Below the pieces are notes generated by a model. It ran no database searches. It had not been told where the DNA came from and was given only the letters and a program-made list of their open reading frames with translations. Below, piece after piece: positions 63,423 to 64,000 of a DNA stretch of 64,000 nt. This stretch comes from Streptomyces capitiformicae (GTDB taxonomy: Bacteria; Actinomycetota; Actinomycetes; Streptomycetales; Streptomycetaceae). The stretch covers positions 10,721,947-10,785,946 of the forward strand of contig NZ_CP022161.1 of the NCBI RefSeq assembly GCF_002214185.1. The letters run 5' to 3'. Each line of letters opens with the position of its first letter. Within the stretch, counting starts at the first letter, position 1. The position numbers and the translations under genes were made by a program.

Positions 63423-64000
63423 CCGCCCCCAACGGCCCCTCCCAGGAACGCGTCATCCGCCAGGCCCTCACCGACGCCGGCCTCACCCCCGCCGACATCG
63501 ACACCGTCGAAGCACACGGCACCGGCACCCGCCTCGGCGACCCCATCGAAGCCCAAGCCCTCCTCGCCACCTACGGCCACAACCGCCCCGACGACCGCCC
63601 CCTCTACCTCGGCTCCCTCAAATCGAACATCGGCCACGCCCAAGCCGCCGCCGGCGTCGGCGGCATCATCAAGATGATCCAGGCCATGCGCCACGGTCTA
63701 CTGCCCAAGACCCTCCACGCCGAGACCCCCAGCCCCCACGTCGACTGGGACGCGGGCGCGATGGAACTCCTCACCGAACCCCGCCCCTGGCCCGAAACCG
63801 GCCACCCCCGCCGCGCCGGCATATCGTCCTTCGGGTTCGGCGGGACGAACGCCCATGTCATCGTCGAGCAGTATGTGCCCGACGGGGAGGACGTGGACGA
63901 GCCCACTCCGCAGTCGGCGCCGGTGGTGGGGGTGTCGTTGGTGCCCTGGCTGGTCTCCGGCAGGACTCCCGAGGCCCTGCGCGCCCAGGCCGAACGGCTG
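63224..64000 (+). CDS. second PKS ketosynthase fragment, runs off the window
   Basis: In the frame starting at 63224: [80 protein letters not shown], then the KS-AT linker ([29 protein letters not shown]). The KS begins after its active-site Cys, so it is not a complete domain. It is joined to the AT start of the preceding protein without start codon. Partial at the right edge. Confidence 0.75.

Overview
The window is high-GC actinobacterial DNA, almost certainly Streptomyces. Third codon positions are G/C-rich, GTG and TTG starts are common, Shine-Dalgarno sites are AGGAG-like, TTA codons are rare, and there is a mycothiol enzyme (Mca), Asp23/Gls24 stress genes and a modular type I polyketide synthase. 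Nothing marks a replication origin, rRNA or tRNA. Much of the window looks like accessory or arm DNA: insertion sequences, truncated genes and genes broken by single-base indels alternate with intact metabolic operons.

Layout. (1) 0.2-5.1 kb: a compact mobile-element module on the + strand, with a PAPS-reductase-like PP-loop protein, a C5-cytosine DNA methyltransferase and a DnaB-N-like protein, translationally coupled through overlapping stops and starts, followed by a frameshifted DUF317 gene. A NucS-like/DUF5655 nuclease gene faces it (5.3-6.2 kb). (2) 6.5-10.7 kb: a small glycine-rich membrane protein, a secreted Asp-box repeat protein with a TTA codon in its signal peptide, and a small secreted protein with three 16-residue Pro-rich repeats. 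(3) 9.7-16.3 kb: a gene graveyard holding pieces of a Mu-type transposase, a frameshifted DDE transposase, a dnaE fragment, a homoserine dehydrogenase start, an AstE/AspA tail, a truncated IS701 transposase and a flavoprotein cut at its C terminus. (4) 16.6-29 kb: carbohydrate use and assorted genes. These are xylose isomerase, an MFS exporter, a GH3 beta-glycosidase with a one-base frameshift, a GDSL/SGNH lipase with a damaged ricin domain, a ferric-reductase-like flavohaemoprotein, trpC and a GH43-AbfB arabinanase-type enzyme. (5) 29-36.7 kb: a histidine kinase tail joined to a truncated IS110, an MFS transporter, a truncated aldo/keto reductase, an HxlR regulator divergent from a quinone-oxidoreductase-like enzyme and an SDR, and a near-complete IS3 element. 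(6) 36.9-41.1 kb: an envelope/alkaline-stress cluster (three Asp23/Gls24-type proteins, a DUF2273-like protein, DUF6286 and AmaP). (7) 41.1-46.3 kb: DUF5994 genes (two intact, one ruined by a 32-bp tandem duplication), a phosphatase fragment, a 136-bp multi-arm palindrome, an IS3 relic, a phased 10-bp repeat array and a secreted beta-helix protein. (8) 46.5-50.7 kb: an acyl-CoA catabolic locus, with a FadD ligase divergent from an Ltp2-like thiolase-fold protein, a DUF35 partner and an atypical crotonase. (9) 51-57 kb: core-like genes greA, DUF4307, mca, a small membrane protein and a membrane-anchored STAND NTPase with TPRs. (10) 57.2-64 kb: type I PKS, with a 5'-truncated DH-ER-KR-ACP module and then a KS-AT protein that switches abruptly, out of frame, into a second KS.

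Most unusual signals: the fully packed multi-branch palindrome at 43992-44127; the coupled PP-loop/methyltransferase module with a nuclease facing it; the concentration of short tandem duplications between 41 and 54 kb, including six perfect SD-like 9-mers in front of the DUF35 gene and five helically phased 10-mers before the beta-helix gene; and the PKS recombination or assembly joint near 63223. All functional statements rest on reading motifs by eye; no database search was run.
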